IMG/VR virus record: IMGVR_UViG_3300010157_000224
Coordinates: 1 to 25,655 of that record
Length of the DNA: 25,655 nucleotides
Source: a virus
Reading direction: 5' to 3' (one strand)
Shown: positions 14,460 through 22,634 of the stretch, one piece after another
Numbering within the stretch: position 1 is the first letter of the stretch
Layout of the letters: each line of letters starts with the position of its first letter
Notes under the pieces: generated by a model
What the model was told of the DNA's origin: nothing
The model's input: the letters and a program-made list of their open reading frames with translations, nothing else
The model's database searches: none
Position numbers and translations under genes: made by a program

Positions 14460-14818
14460 TATTTATACTTTTTATAAATGTAAAATCCAACCCCAGCTAA
14501 CAAAACAAAACTAATCAAATAAAAAGTTCCAGCTTTTACTCCCATTACATAATCTTCTTGTAACCTCGCCTTTTTGCTAGTATTAAGTATATCTAGTGCA
14601 TTATTTGTTTCTTTTGGTGTTATTACACCCTTTTTTTGCATTAAACTATCTAATAAACCTTGTAATGTTTGTTGGTTTTTAGTCAAAACATCAGTAACAA
14701 CTTTACCATATTGCCCCTTACTTAAACTATCACTTACATTAGAAAGTTCAGATTTTACTTCATCAAGAAGCAATCCTTTTTTCTCTGGAGTTAATATTGT
14801 TCCTTTTTCGATTGCCAT
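14459..14818 (-). CDS. Tail-anchored small membrane protein, 119 aa
   Basis: The first ~90 residues are soluble and helical, with heptad-like spacing of Leu/Val and Gln (LLDEVKSELSNVSDSLSKG), probably a coiled coil. A single hydrophobic segment (YLISFVLLAGVGFYIYKKYK) is at the extreme C-terminus, with two Lys after it. It is therefore a tail-anchored protein. Neighbours on both sides overlap by a base or abut. I do not recognise a family. Confidence 0.65.
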   Translation of the reverse strand: MAIEKGTILTPEKKGLLLDEVKSELSNVSDSLSKGQYGKVVTDVLTKNQQTLQGLLDSLMQKKGVITPKETNNALDILNTSKKARLQEDYVMGVKAGTFYLISFVLLAGVGFYIYKKYK

Positions 14819-15177
14819 TATTTATTGCTTTTTCCTATTAATAATACACCTAATATCGTTACTGTTCCTGCAACTATACCAACTGTCAATAGTGTTTTTT
14901 TAGTCTTTTCTTTTTCGGTTGCCACATTACTAATACCCGTTACCCTAGCCGCATTTAATGTGCCTAAAGTATTGGCAATGATAGTATTTCGAGCTTCCTC
15001 CGAACTAGCTTCCGTTAATTGCTTACTTAATAATGCTTGTTGGTCAAAACTTAAAGAAGCTAGATTTTGTTCGTAATTTCTTTTTTTGGTAGCGGCAGCA
15101 TTGCTACTAATTGCACTACCTACACCTGTGGCAGCAGCAACGGCGGCAGTTCCAACACTTATCGCAATCATTGTCAT
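14818..15177 (-). CDS. Small membrane protein, paralogue of the 15610-16029 product, 119 aa
   Basis: Shares an ordered series of motifs with the product at 15610-16029: QNL..LS.DQ, SSE..R, AN.L..L...R...I, then a basic linker and a C-terminal membrane segment (LLTVGIVAGTVTILGVLLI). An Ala/Gly-rich N-terminal segment (IAISVGTAAVAAATGVGSAI) is a second possible membrane helix. It starts in an ATGA overlap with the cupin gene. The duplicated pair straddles the cupin, suggesting an old tandem duplication. Function unknown; a virion-membrane or lysis role is possible. Confidence 0.66.
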   Translation of the reverse strand: MTMIAISVGTAAVAAATGVGSAISSNAAATKKRNYEQNLASLSFDQQALLSKQLTEASSEEARNTIIANTLGTLNAARVTGISNVATEKEKTKKTLLTVGIVAGTVTILGVLLIGKSNK

Positions 15178-15608
15178 ACTTCAATATTTTTAATGTTTTC
15201 TAATAAAGGGTTATCATGTTTTTCAACTAATCTATCTACCAACGTATCTATATCTTCACAATTATCACTATTCAAATGGTATGTTGACCAAACACAATCT
15301 TCCTCAATAAATAAAATACGTCTAGTTCCAGCTTTTGTGATACCAGTATAAGGTGCTTCATATTCAACCCACTCTCCACCATCAATCGAAACCTTAACCC
15401 TTCCCTTTGATATGGTAAAAGGATGATTAGTTAAATGTATTCTACTAGTTATTAATGTGCCTTGTGGCATAAAAATCTCACGAATATACATCCCTTCCGT
15501 AAACCTATGAACCAAAGGACACTCCACTTGCGGTAAGTTTTCTAACATAGCCGCTTCTAGCTCGTTAATTATACCATCATTTTGTCTTACTAAAACTTCG
15601 GTACTCAT
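15174..15608 (-). CDS. Cupin-like (RmlC-fold) protein, 144 aa
   Basis: A central beta-barrel: REIFMPQGTLITSRIHLTNHP (43-63), then TISKGRVKVSI (65-75), AGTRRILFIEED (93-104) and VWSTYH (106-111), the usual strand order of small cupins. His58, His62 and His111 could coordinate metal, and the hydrophobic TYHL end is typical. Cupins of this type are frequent in phage late regions, without a known role; virion decoration is one idea. It sits between two paralogous membrane proteins. Confidence 0.72.
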   Translation of the reverse strand: MSTEVLVRQNDGIINELEAAMLENLPQVECPLVHRFTEGMYIREIFMPQGTLITSRIHLTNHPFTISKGRVKVSIDGGEWVEYEAPYTGITKAGTRRILFIEEDCVWSTYHLNSDNCEDIDTLVDRLVEKHDNPLLENIKNIEV

Positions 15609-15609
15609 T

Positions 15610-16029
15610 TTATTTCTTTTTTAAAACTATAATCGCTATAATTCCTATTGCTATTACACCAAATATTGATGCCGCAACGATTATATTAGTCCTTGCTGCT
15701 TTACCCTTATTATTATAATCACTTGTAATTACGTCTATTCTCTTTAAAGATAAATCTGTTAATACGTTTGCTACTAATTTTTGTCTTTCGGCTTCGCTAC
15801 TAACATCCAATAAAGCGGCATCTAAAGCTTTCTTTTGGTCAACACTTAACAAATCTAAATTTTGACTAAACTGCCTACGCAAATTAGCATTGGTAATTCC
15901 TCCAATAACTGTGGCAACAGTTCCACCAACTTGGGCAACAACATCACCTACGGCACTTATTATGTTCGCCGTATTTGCTGCCTTTGATGCGGCTGATGCT
16001 CCCTTTGCGGCTGATGCTGGTGCTGGCAT
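15610..16029 (-). CDS. Ala-rich small membrane protein, 139 aa
   Basis: The N-terminus is Ala/Ser/Gly-rich (PAPASAAKGASAASKAANT) and low-complexity, followed by a mildly hydrophobic stretch (IISAVGDVVAQVGGTVATVI), a soluble helical segment (QNLDLLSVDQKKALDAALL) and a C-terminal membrane segment (IIVAASIFGVIAIGIIAII) ending in KKK. It shares the helical core with the 14818-15177 product, which marks them as paralogues. Start shares TAATG with the upstream stop. Family unknown. Confidence 0.66.
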   Translation of the reverse strand: MPAPASAAKGASAASKAANTANIISAVGDVVAQVGGTVATVIGGITNANLRRQFSQNLDLLSVDQKKALDAALLDVSSEAERQKLVANVLTDLSLKRIDVITSDYNNKGKAARTNIIVAASIFGVIAIGIIAIIVLKKK

Positions 16030-16478
16030 TAGAATGGTAATTTATTAATGTCCGTTAATGTTAACCCTGTGCTTGTCGGTGCTGCAATATTCTTTGGAAC
16101 TACTTGACCATTAGATATAACTAAACCATTTAACATGGCTATTTTGTTAATGTCTTCGGTGCTATCAATAGTTTTTTTACCTAATATTTTCATAATAGCC
16201 GCTTCGGTTTCTGCACCAAATTTACCATCTGCACCAAATTTAGGTAGGTTTATCTTAGTAATTGCTTGTTGAACAAGTTTAACCAATGCACCAGCACTAC
16301 CTTTTCTTAAAGGGAACACATTTGTATTACTTGGAGTTGTGCTAGTTGTGGTAGTACCATTTCCACTAGTATCAGCATTGCCTTTAGCATCTAAAACACT
16401 ATTAGTTTTTTTAAATGGATTAATGATTACAAGTAATCCGATAACCCCGATTGAAATTGGTAGCCAATATTTTTTCAT
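16029..16478 (-). CDS. Membrane-anchored peptidoglycan-binding-domain protein, 149 aa
   Basis: A signal-anchor segment at residues 4-20 (YWLPISIGVIGLLVIIN), then a Thr/Ser linker with TTTTSTTPSN, then a peptidoglycan_1-like repeat (FPLRKGSAGALVKLVQQAI ... FGADGKFGAETEAAI, about 55-95). The domain binds cell-wall muropeptides but does not cut them. A lysis or virion-entry role is likely, for instance anchoring a particle or lysis complex to the wall. No catalytic residues for an endolysin are visible. It lies downstream of the coiled-coil/TM gene at 16478-16750. Confidence 0.82.
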   Translation of the reverse strand: MKKYWLPISIGVIGLLVIINPFKKTNSVLDAKGNADTSGNGTTTTSTTPSNTNVFPLRKGSAGALVKLVQQAITKINLPKFGADGKFGAETEAAIMKILGKKTIDSTEDINKIAMLNGLVISNGQVVPKNIAAPTSTGLTLTDINKLPF

Positions 16479-16750
16479 TATTTTGTTATTAAAAGTTTTA
16501 CTAATTCAAATATTACCGCAAATGCACCGCCACCAACGAAGGAAGCTCCTATTAACTTATTTTTAAAGTTTTTATACTTTTCGTTTTCGTTTTCTAAATA
16601 TTTAACTCTATTTATTATTCCCTTTTGGTCGAAATCTTCATTTCCTATAATAACATCAAATATCTTATCAATTTTCTTATGTAATTCTTGTAGGGTATCT
16701 TCCACAATGTTTAGTCTTTCAGTTACAAGGCTATCTGATATGGTACTCAT
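16478..16750 (-). CDS. Coiled-coil protein with C-terminal membrane segment (holin/hemolysin-accessory-like), 90 aa
   Basis: Residues 1-62 are a strongly heptad-patterned coiled coil (VTERLNIVEDTLQELHKKI), and 65-87 form one membrane segment (LIGASFVGGGAFAVIFELVKLLI). This coiled-coil plus C-terminal TM layout resembles XhlA-type hemolysin-accessory or holin-associated proteins. It is the first gene of the 16750-12617 run and overlaps the peptidoglycan-binding gene by one base, which favours a lysis or membrane-attachment role. The evidence is by layout only. Confidence 0.68.
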   Translation of the reverse strand: MSTISDSLVTERLNIVEDTLQELHKKIDKIFDVIIGNEDFDQKGIINRVKYLENENEKYKNFKNKLIGASFVGGGAFAVIFELVKLLITK

Positions 16751-16808
16751 TATAACAAAATTTTACTATAAAAATAATATTTTTTTGGATAGTAATACAT
16801 TTTAATTG

Positions 16809-16845
16809 AAAAACCGCCTAGAATTTAATCTAAAGCGGCTTTTTC
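16809..16845 (-). terminator. Rho-independent terminator after the small protein gene
   Basis: On the minus strand AAAAAGCCGC (16844-16835) pairs with GCGG then TTTTT (16817-16809), with TAGA/TCTA pairs nearer the loop and one bulged G. The T run directly follows the GC-rich stem. It begins at the stop of the 17054-16845 gene and closes the DUF6165-like/kinase transcript, so the 16750-12617 block needs its own promoter. Confidence 0.75.
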
Positions 16846-17054
16846 TATATAATCGGGGGGTATTTTCTTCCTAAAGATATGTTTTTTTGGAATCTTATAT
16901 CCTTGTTTGATAAAGTCCATATTTCACCATTATCTAAAGCACAAGTAAAGAGTAAATGATGCTCTTGGGTATAATCTATCACCAAAAAAGCATATCCTTC
17001 CATGCCATCGCTTAACCTAAGTATTGGTATCATTGGATTTAACTGGAGTATCAT
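16845..17054 (-). CDS. Small conserved-type phage protein, 69 aa
   Basis: Starting at the ATG at 17054 the protein begins MILQLNPMIPILRL, then EGYAFLVIDYTQEHHLLFTC and LDNGEIWTLSNKDIR, ending KNISLGRKYPP. I know this arrangement from small phage proteins of unknown function with a five-stranded beta fold. Earlier in-frame ATGs reach back to 17093 but add sequence inside the kinase gene, so I prefer 17054. The gene overlaps the kinase by 38 bases and ends at the terminator. Confidence 0.72.
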   Translation of the reverse strand: MILQLNPMIPILRLSDGMEGYAFLVIDYTQEHHLLFTCALDNGEIWTLSNKDIRFQKNISLGRKYPPII

Positions 17055-17508
17055 AATAAAATTTTGAGTAAAATTCATATACCATTGATACACAATCTTC
17101 TATACTAATTGAAGAAGTATTCAACATCATTAAGTTTTTGATTTCAACACTAGGAGTTTCAAATTCTACATGGAAATTTTCTCTACCCCTAACTCCAGTG
17201 TATTTAAGATATACCCAAAGTATTTTTTGAGTAGATATTGATTCTAAATACTCTCTAGCTTCTACAAAAGGATAGATAGCACTAACAATAACATCATGGT
17301 ATTTACTAGCTAAAAAGGTACTTATATCGCTAATTCTATTCAAATTCTTAATCCTACCTTCTTTTGAATAGTCGGTATTCTTGAAAATTACTCTTATTTC
17401 ATCACCATCAATAATAGGGGCAGTGCTAGTATGAAATATCTTTTTTTGAAACTCTTTTGCTAGTGTAGTTTTCCCACTACAAGGTTGACCGATAAATACA
17501 ACTATCAT
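17017..17508 (-). CDS. P-loop kinase related to adenylylsulfate kinase, 163 aa
   Basis: Walker A GQPCSGKT (7-14), then IDGDEIRVIF (33-42), the APS-kinase-like DYSKEGRIKNLNRISDI (46-62) and VIVSAIYPFVEARE (73-86) follow in the order seen in CysC. The classical reaction phosphorylates APS to PAPS, the donor for sulfation. Relatives in phages and glycan clusters may phosphorylate other small molecules, since the C-terminal part (from ~110) differs from CysC. It overlaps the DUF6165-like gene upstream by four bases. It may prepare a modified sugar or sulfate donor for the glycosyltransferases nearby; this is inference. Confidence 0.8.
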   Translation of the reverse strand: MIVVFIGQPCSGKTTLAKEFQKKIFHTSTAPIIDGDEIRVIFKNTDYSKEGRIKNLNRISDISTFLASKYHDVIVSAIYPFVEAREYLESISTQKILWVYLKYTGVRGRENFHVEFETPSVEIKNLMMLNTSSISIEDCVSMVYEFYSKFYYDTPVKSNDTNT

Positions 17509-17891
17509 AATAAATTTTTATATGACTTTTCTTCGGTCAATTCCGAGTTGTAATAAATGTTTATTTCTTTTTTTATTGCAGCCCTTTCGTCATTAAGCTT
17601 ATATACACTTTGTGCTAGTTTGATAAATTCAAGTCCAAAATCACCCACTCTATCCAAGAATCGTATTTCATCTTCAACACCCCATAATTCTACATTGATT
17701 TCTAATAAAGCTTGGTAGTATTCGTTAGTTTCATCAATACCATAATTTTCTAAAAGACTTTTTCTTACTAGCCTAAATTCTTTATTAATATTGACTAATT
17801 TTTCTACATCTTGAATCATTTTAAGCTTAATGTCAAGGATGGTTGCTTTATCTAGGGCTTCGCCTACACTTACTTTAATGGTCATTTTCAA
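17505..17891 (-). CDS. DUF6165-like protein, 128 aa
   Basis: The start TIKVSVGEALDKATILDIKL followed by MIQDVEKLVNINKEF matches what I remember of the DUF6165 family, helical proteins often found near glycosyltransferases. No catalytic motif is evident. It heads a three-gene minus-strand unit with the APS-kinase-like gene (four-base overlap). It probably assists glycan or sugar-nucleotide handling; no biochemical role is known to me. Confidence 0.6.
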   Translation of the reverse strand: MKMTIKVSVGEALDKATILDIKLKMIQDVEKLVNINKEFRLVRKSLLENYGIDETNEYYQALLEINVELWGVEDEIRFLDRVGDFGLEFIKLAQSVYKLNDERAAIKKEINIYYNSELTEEKSYKNLL

Positions 17892-17956
17892 TAATTTTGA
17901 ATGTAAATATAATCGTTTTACTTTATTTCATTAATTTTATCGAAATAAAAAAAACC
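17892..17956. promoter_or_regulatory. Divergent promoter region between the kinase block and the glycosylation operon
   Basis: 65 AT-rich bases separate the minus-strand start at 17891 from the plus-strand start at 17957. On the plus strand TAATTTTG at 17892-17899 matches the Bacteroidetes -7 box TAnnTTTG exactly, but no TTG is at the right distance upstream. On the minus strand TATATTTA is a one-mismatch -7 candidate. Both transcripts must start here or nearby, since both genes are first in their block. Confidence 0.4.
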
Positions 17957-18925
17957 ATGAAAAAAGTTTGCCTTGATTTAAGCGAGTGCAATGGATTGGG
18001 AGATTTGATTTGTGCCACCCCAACCATTAAAAAACTATCTCAATCATACGAGCAAAAGATTATTGTATTATCTAAAATGCCAGAACTATTTAAGTGCAAC
18101 CCAAATGTGGAAGCTAGTTATAAGGCATCATCAATAGATTGGGATTATTTTAATTCGAACTACATCATGCACAATTCATTCTATAATGTAGGTAAGAAAA
18201 ATGAACGTGGGATAGAATACAAGCATAATGTTATGGATATAAGACAATTCCATGCCATCAATCTTGGTTTCATGCTAGGTCAAGATGAGTTGCAATGCGA
18301 GTATCATCCAATTACGGAATTGGCTATACAATTACCCGAAAAGTATGTATTGATACACCCAGTTACTAGTTGGGGAAGTAGAACTTGGTCTTTAGAAAAT
18401 TGGATTGGTCTAACTCAAAAAATAAACGAAATGGGTTATGAAGTTATTGCAATAGGTAAAGATTCAAGTGAAACGGGTTTCTTTAATGTACAAAAACCTG
18501 TTTTTGATTTGCAAATTGCAAACCGATTAAACCTAATGAATAATACTAGTATATCCGATTGTTGGCATTTAATGAAAAAAGCACAAGCCTTCGTTACTAT
18601 GGATAGTGGGTTATTACACCTTGCTGGTACTACGGATGTGACTATCATTCATTTAGGTTCTTCCATAAAACCCGAATTTAGAATACCATATAGAAGAAAG
18701 AGTGGACAAGAGAGTAGGTGTACTTATTCTGATAATAAATTAACTTATCAATATGTTCGTGGTGGTTGTGGATTAGAATGTGCATCTAATATGAAATATG
18801 CACTTGAATATTGGGATGACATAAATAGTGTACCACCATTAATAGGTTGTTTAGAAAAAAAGCCAACGTACGAGTGCCACCCTACTTTTGAACAAGTATA
18901 TGAAGTCTTAAAAAATAATATATGA
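17957..18925 (+). CDS. GT9 (ADP-heptosyltransferase-like) glycosyltransferase, 322 aa
   Basis: The N-terminal GLGDLICATPTIKKL (13-27) is the GT9 signature, followed by VLIHPVTSWGSRTWSLENW (131-149) and VTMDSGLLHLAGT (213-225), the donor-binding end. I use ATG 17957, preceded by AAAAAACC, since the extra 20 residues upstream are AT-rich leader with no GT9 counterpart. The tail has Cys271, 275, 298 and 307, a possible metal site echoing the iron finger of the fourth gene of this operon. Donor is ADP-heptose or a related sugar by family. It shares ATGA with the next gene. Confidence 0.82.
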   Translation: MKKVCLDLSECNGLGDLICATPTIKKLSQSYEQKIIVLSKMPELFKCNPNVEASYKASSIDWDYFNSNYIMHNSFYNVGKKNERGIEYKHNVMDIRQFHAINLGFMLGQDELQCEYHPITELAIQLPEKYVLIHPVTSWGSRTWSLENWIGLTQKINEMGYEVIAIGKDSSETGFFNVQKPVFDLQIANRLNLMNNTSISDCWHLMKKAQAFVTMDSGLLHLAGTTDVTIIHLGSSIKPEFRIPYRRKSGQESRCTYSDNKLTYQYVRGGCGLECASNMKYALEYWDDINSVPPLIGCLEKKPTYECHPTFEQVYEVLKNNI

Positions 18926-21612
18926 AAAAAATTCTAGTTATAAGTCCACATTTTTCTACTGGTGGTGCTCCTAGTTGTACTTTAAATAAGATAAAATTAC
19001 TACAAAGTGAATTTGAAATTAGAGTAGTTGAATATGCTTTTTTAGCTTGGCAATTTGTGGTGCAACGTAATAGAATCATAGAACTAGTAGGTAAAGATAA
19101 TTTCTACTCTTTAGGTGAAAATAAATTCAATGAATTAATTACTATCATTGAAATTTTTCAACCCGATTGTATATTGATGGAAGAGTTCCCCGAAATGTTT
19201 TGTGAATATGGAATATGCCAATATTTGTATAGAAATGATAAACCATACACCATCATTGAAACTACACATGATAGTAGCTTCAACCCTAAAAATAAAGTAT
19301 GGATGCCTAATAAGTTTGTTTTTGTTAGTCCTTATAGTGCATTAAAATACAACCATTTAGATATACCATACGAAATTATAGAGTACCCAGTGGATTTAAA
19401 GGAATGTGTAGAATCATCGAAGGCAAAACATATTTTAGGATTAGAATTAGATTATAAACACGTTGTTATTATAGGTCTATTTACCCAACGTAAAAATCAA
19501 GGATATGCTTTTGAAATCGCTAGAAATCTACTAGACCATAAAATAAAATTTCATTTTTTGGGTAACCAAGCAGGAAATTTTCAAGACTATTGGCAACCAT
19601 TAATGAATAATAAGCCAGATAATTGTATTATTTGGGGTGAAAGAAGTGATACCAACACTTTTATTGAAGCATCAGACTTATTTCTATTCCCATCCAAAGG
19701 AGATAGGGGAAACAAAGAATTAAACCCAATTGTAATTAAGGAATCATTGGAATGCCAGCATCTACCTAAATTAATATTTAACCTTGATGTTTATCTAAAT
19801 AGGTATGATAACTACCATAACGTATTTTATTTAACGGGAGATATTAATCAAGACACAAACAAGGTTTTAGAATTAACAAATGCAAAACAAAAAATTAACC
19901 AAGACGAGTTAATTATAATAGGTACTTATCCTAATCTTAAAAGTAGGGTGCAACTTACAAAGGATACTATCAATAGTTTGAAGCCTTTGGGAAAGAAAAT
20001 AATGCTAGTTAGCCATTACCCAGTGGATTTGGAAACTCAAAATATGGTGGATTATTATATCTACGATGCAGAAAACCCACTAACCTATCATTCATACTAT
20101 ACAAAGTTTTATAATTACCAGAATGATTATGAAGCCGAAATAAACATCAATGGTTTAAAAAATAGTAATCAATCATTGACTGTTTTAACCAATATTTTTA
20201 ATGGTGCAAAAGCAGCTAAGGATTTAGGATATAAAAGATTTTTTTATTCTACATACGATGTGGTGGTACATGAAAAAGACTTACAAGTAATTGAAGAATC
20301 TTTTGACCTTGTAAATGAATACGAAACCGCATATTTGGCATCATTAAATACCCCTTTTGGGAAAGGTATTCAAACAAACGGGATGACTTTCAATACAGAT
20401 TTCTTTTTAAAAGAATTTCATGATGTAAGGCATCAAGATGAATATAATAAAATTTGTAACGAAATTGGTTGCCAAAATTTTTTAGAAGATTACTTTATTA
20501 AAGTAATAAATAGATATAGAACGGATATAAATAAGAGTGATGTTACAATTATAAACAATCAAGAAGAAACTTTTTTAACCCATAGTGGACTTGGGGTAGC
20601 ATCAAATAGTGAATACTATTCTATTTTACCAATAGCAGGAAAGAAGAATAAGTATATGTTCTATTTCTTTACTTACAATATAGATAGTAGGGTTATTTGG
20701 GTTAATATTGACAATTATTCGCTTAAAATTGATATTGAAAAAACAAAAGAGTTTAAATATGAATTTGAATACACTGGCAACAATGTAATTGAAATGCTTT
20801 TCCATGACGGGAATACTATATACAAAACGGAAAGGTTTGAAATGAATCCATCTACCATTGAAAAATATCAAAACACTGGTAAGTTCACATGGAAAAACCA
20901 AAAAACAAAAATTAAATTAGTACACATACAAACTACCATTCAAGATGAAAGGGAACAAAAAAGTAAAGAATCAATCAAACAAGTCGAAAAGTATGGTATC
21001 GAATATATCCAGCACATTAACGAACCTTACAATGATATTCCACCAAAACATAACTGTCAAAGACCCACTTGCGTTTCAATGGACTTGTTCGATGAAGCAA
21101 CCATTCAAATACATGGTACTGCGTTGACACCTGCCCATTATGGTTGTTATGAAGCTTTTAAAAATGCAATTTTATCAGAGTTTTATGATTGCGATTTTTT
21201 AATCGTTTGTGAAGGTGATTGTTTATTGGAAGTAAATCCAATAGATTTTACCAATAAAGTATATCAAGTTAGTAGACTATGCAATGAAAACAATATTGGT
21301 TATTTTAGTTTTGGTGATACAAAAACACTAGAGCATGGATGGTTACAATCGCCAGTAATTGAAACAATACCTAATCAAGATTTGCTATTCATTACGAACC
21401 ATATTATTGGATTGCAATGTATTATGTTTCCAAAATTTACATCCGATTGGCTAAAACATCAATTAAGAACCCAAAAGTGGGATGCTAGTGATATGCTATT
21501 CAATATTATTTTCCAAAATTCTAACTATAAAATGGGAATACTACATAATAGAATTACCACACAAATTGAAGGTTATAGTCTAATAGATAAACAAGAAAAA
21601 CAATTCTTATGA
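18922..21612 (+). CDS. Multi-domain glycosyltransferase, 896 aa
   Basis: Residues 1-320 resemble a GT-B (GT4-like) domain: ILVISPHFSTGGAPS (4-18), IGLFTQRKNQGYAFEIA (184-200), EASDLFLFPSKGDRGNKEL (249-267). Residues 328-540 resemble a GT-A-like nucleotide-sugar domain (IIIGTYPNLKSRVQLT; FFYSTYDVVVHEKD). Residues 570-660 look like a beta-sandwich. Residues 664-896 resemble GT25 (LTPAHYGCYEAF, 735-746; FLIVCEGDCLLEV, 759-771). It could attach several sugars in series without release. It is coupled to genes on both sides by ATGA overlaps. The order of domains is mine by eye; the middle one is least certain. Confidence 0.72.
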   Translation: MKKILVISPHFSTGGAPSCTLNKIKLLQSEFEIRVVEYAFLAWQFVVQRNRIIELVGKDNFYSLGENKFNELITIIEIFQPDCILMEEFPEMFCEYGICQYLYRNDKPYTIIETTHDSSFNPKNKVWMPNKFVFVSPYSALKYNHLDIPYEIIEYPVDLKECVESSKAKHILGLELDYKHVVIIGLFTQRKNQGYAFEIARNLLDHKIKFHFLGNQAGNFQDYWQPLMNNKPDNCIIWGERSDTNTFIEASDLFLFPSKGDRGNKELNPIVIKESLECQHLPKLIFNLDVYLNRYDNYHNVFYLTGDINQDTNKVLELTNAKQKINQDELIIIGTYPNLKSRVQLTKDTINSLKPLGKKIMLVSHYPVDLETQNMVDYYIYDAENPLTYHSYYTKFYNYQNDYEAEININGLKNSNQSLTVLTNIFNGAKAAKDLGYKRFFYSTYDVVVHEKDLQVIEESFDLVNEYETAYLASLNTPFGKGIQTNGMTFNTDFFLKEFHDVRHQDEYNKICNEIGCQNFLEDYFIKVINRYRTDINKSDVTIINNQEETFLTHSGLGVASNSEYYSILPIAGKKNKYMFYFFTYNIDSRVIWVNIDNYSLKIDIEKTKEFKYEFEYTGNNVIEMLFHDGNTIYKTERFEMNPSTIEKYQNTGKFTWKNQKTKIKLVHIQTTIQDEREQKSKESIKQVEKYGIEYIQHINEPYNDIPPKHNCQRPTCVSMDLFDEATIQIHGTALTPAHYGCYEAFKNAILSEFYDCDFLIVCEGDCLLEVNPIDFTNKVYQVSRLCNENNIGYFSFGDTKTLEHGWLQSPVIETIPNQDLLFITNHIIGLQCIMFPKFTSDWLKHQLRTQKWDASDMLFNIIFQNSNYKMGILHNRITTQIEGYSLIDKQEKQFL

Positions 21613-22634
21613 AAATTTGTCAAGTAATAAGTAGTAACATACCTATCAAGCCAACTGGTGAAAGGGGCTGGGGAGCTTTAGAATTGATAATAGATGAATA
21701 TTCTAAAGGATTTAGAAATTTAGGACACGAAGTAGATATAAAATACTTAAATGAAGTAAGTATTGGTGAATATGATATAGTACATATCCACGTTGCTAAT
21801 TTAGCCGTAGAAGCAAGTAAAAGGGGATTGCCATATATTTATAGCACACATGACCATCACTCATTTTATTACGGGAAAGATAGTTTTAATTATAATGAGC
21901 AACTTGAAGCAATAAAAGGTTCAATATTTTCTATTTGTCATGCCGAATATGTGGTAGACTACTTTGATGGAACGGATAAGTTGTTTTTTGTTCCACATGG
22001 GGTAGATACTAAATACTATTTGCCAATAATTAATCCCATAAAACATAAATTATTAGTTTGTGCTAATAATGGTCTTGCAGGTGATTATGGATTTGATAGA
22101 AAAGGTTTTAGGGTTGCAATTGAAGCCGCTAAAGAATTGGACTTGCCTATTACAATAGTTGGTGCTAATGCTAATACAAAATTTTTTGAAATACACAAAG
22201 ATTTGCTTGAATATGATGAATTAATAGTAATAGATACCAACCCAACGGAATCGGAGAAATTAAAAATATTTCAAGACCATACAATATTCTTACACCCCTC
22301 TATGTTAGAGTATGGGCATCCTAATCTTACCCTTTTGGAAGCGGCTAGTTGTTGTTTGCCTATCGTTGGTACATACAATGGTACAAATCATTTTTGGGGT
22401 ATGTGGGTGATACCAGAGATAACTACCAATGCAGTGGTGCATGGTATCAAAGAAACTATTAAAACTTACAACCAAAGGTTAAGTGAATTATTAGAATTTA
22501 GAAAAAAACTTGATTGGAGTTTTATTTGTGAAAATGTTGCTAGAAAATACGATGATTCATTATGTACACAACATTATAATAGCGATACAATTAGACTTAA
22601 ACATAGTGCTTGTATAAATAAAACATTAAAATAA
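21609..22634 (+). CDS. GT-B fold glycosyltransferase (GT4-like), 341 aa
   Basis: The N-terminal half starts MKICQVISSNIPI with the glycine-rich ERGWGALELII (18-28) and IVHIHVANLA. The C-terminal half has FFVPHGVDTKYYLP, FDRKGFRVAIEAAKEL and HPSMLEYGHPNLTLLEAAS, the E-x7-E donor-binding pattern of GT4, then GTYNGTNHFWG. It is a cytosolic sugar transferase with unknown donor. The C-terminal ~40 residues diverge. It starts in a four-base overlap with the large glycosyltransferase, and its stop abuts the next start. Confidence 0.82.
   Translation: MKICQVISSNIPIKPTGERGWGALELIIDEYSKGFRNLGHEVDIKYLNEVSIGEYDIVHIHVANLAVEASKRGLPYIYSTHDHHSFYYGKDSFNYNEQLEAIKGSIFSICHAEYVVDYFDGTDKLFFVPHGVDTKYYLPIINPIKHKLLVCANNGLAGDYGFDRKGFRVAIEAAKELDLPITIVGANANTKFFEIHKDLLEYDELIVIDTNPTESEKLKIFQDHTIFLHPSMLEYGHPNLTLLEAASCCLPIVGTYNGTNHFWGMWVIPEITTNAVVHGIKETIKTYNQRLSELLEFRKKLDWSFICENVARKYDDSLCTQHYNSDTIRLKHSACINKTLK

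Noticed and set aside
16845-17093. ATG at 17093 as start of the small gene after the kinase
   Set aside because: It extends deeper into the kinase gene; the family-like start MILQLNP begins at 17054.
17897-17956. Earlier ATG at 17897 for the GT9 gene, adding 20 residues
   Set aside because: The added stretch is AT-rich leader that overlaps the possible -7 box, and the GT9 core begins at the ATG at 17957 behind AAAAAACC.
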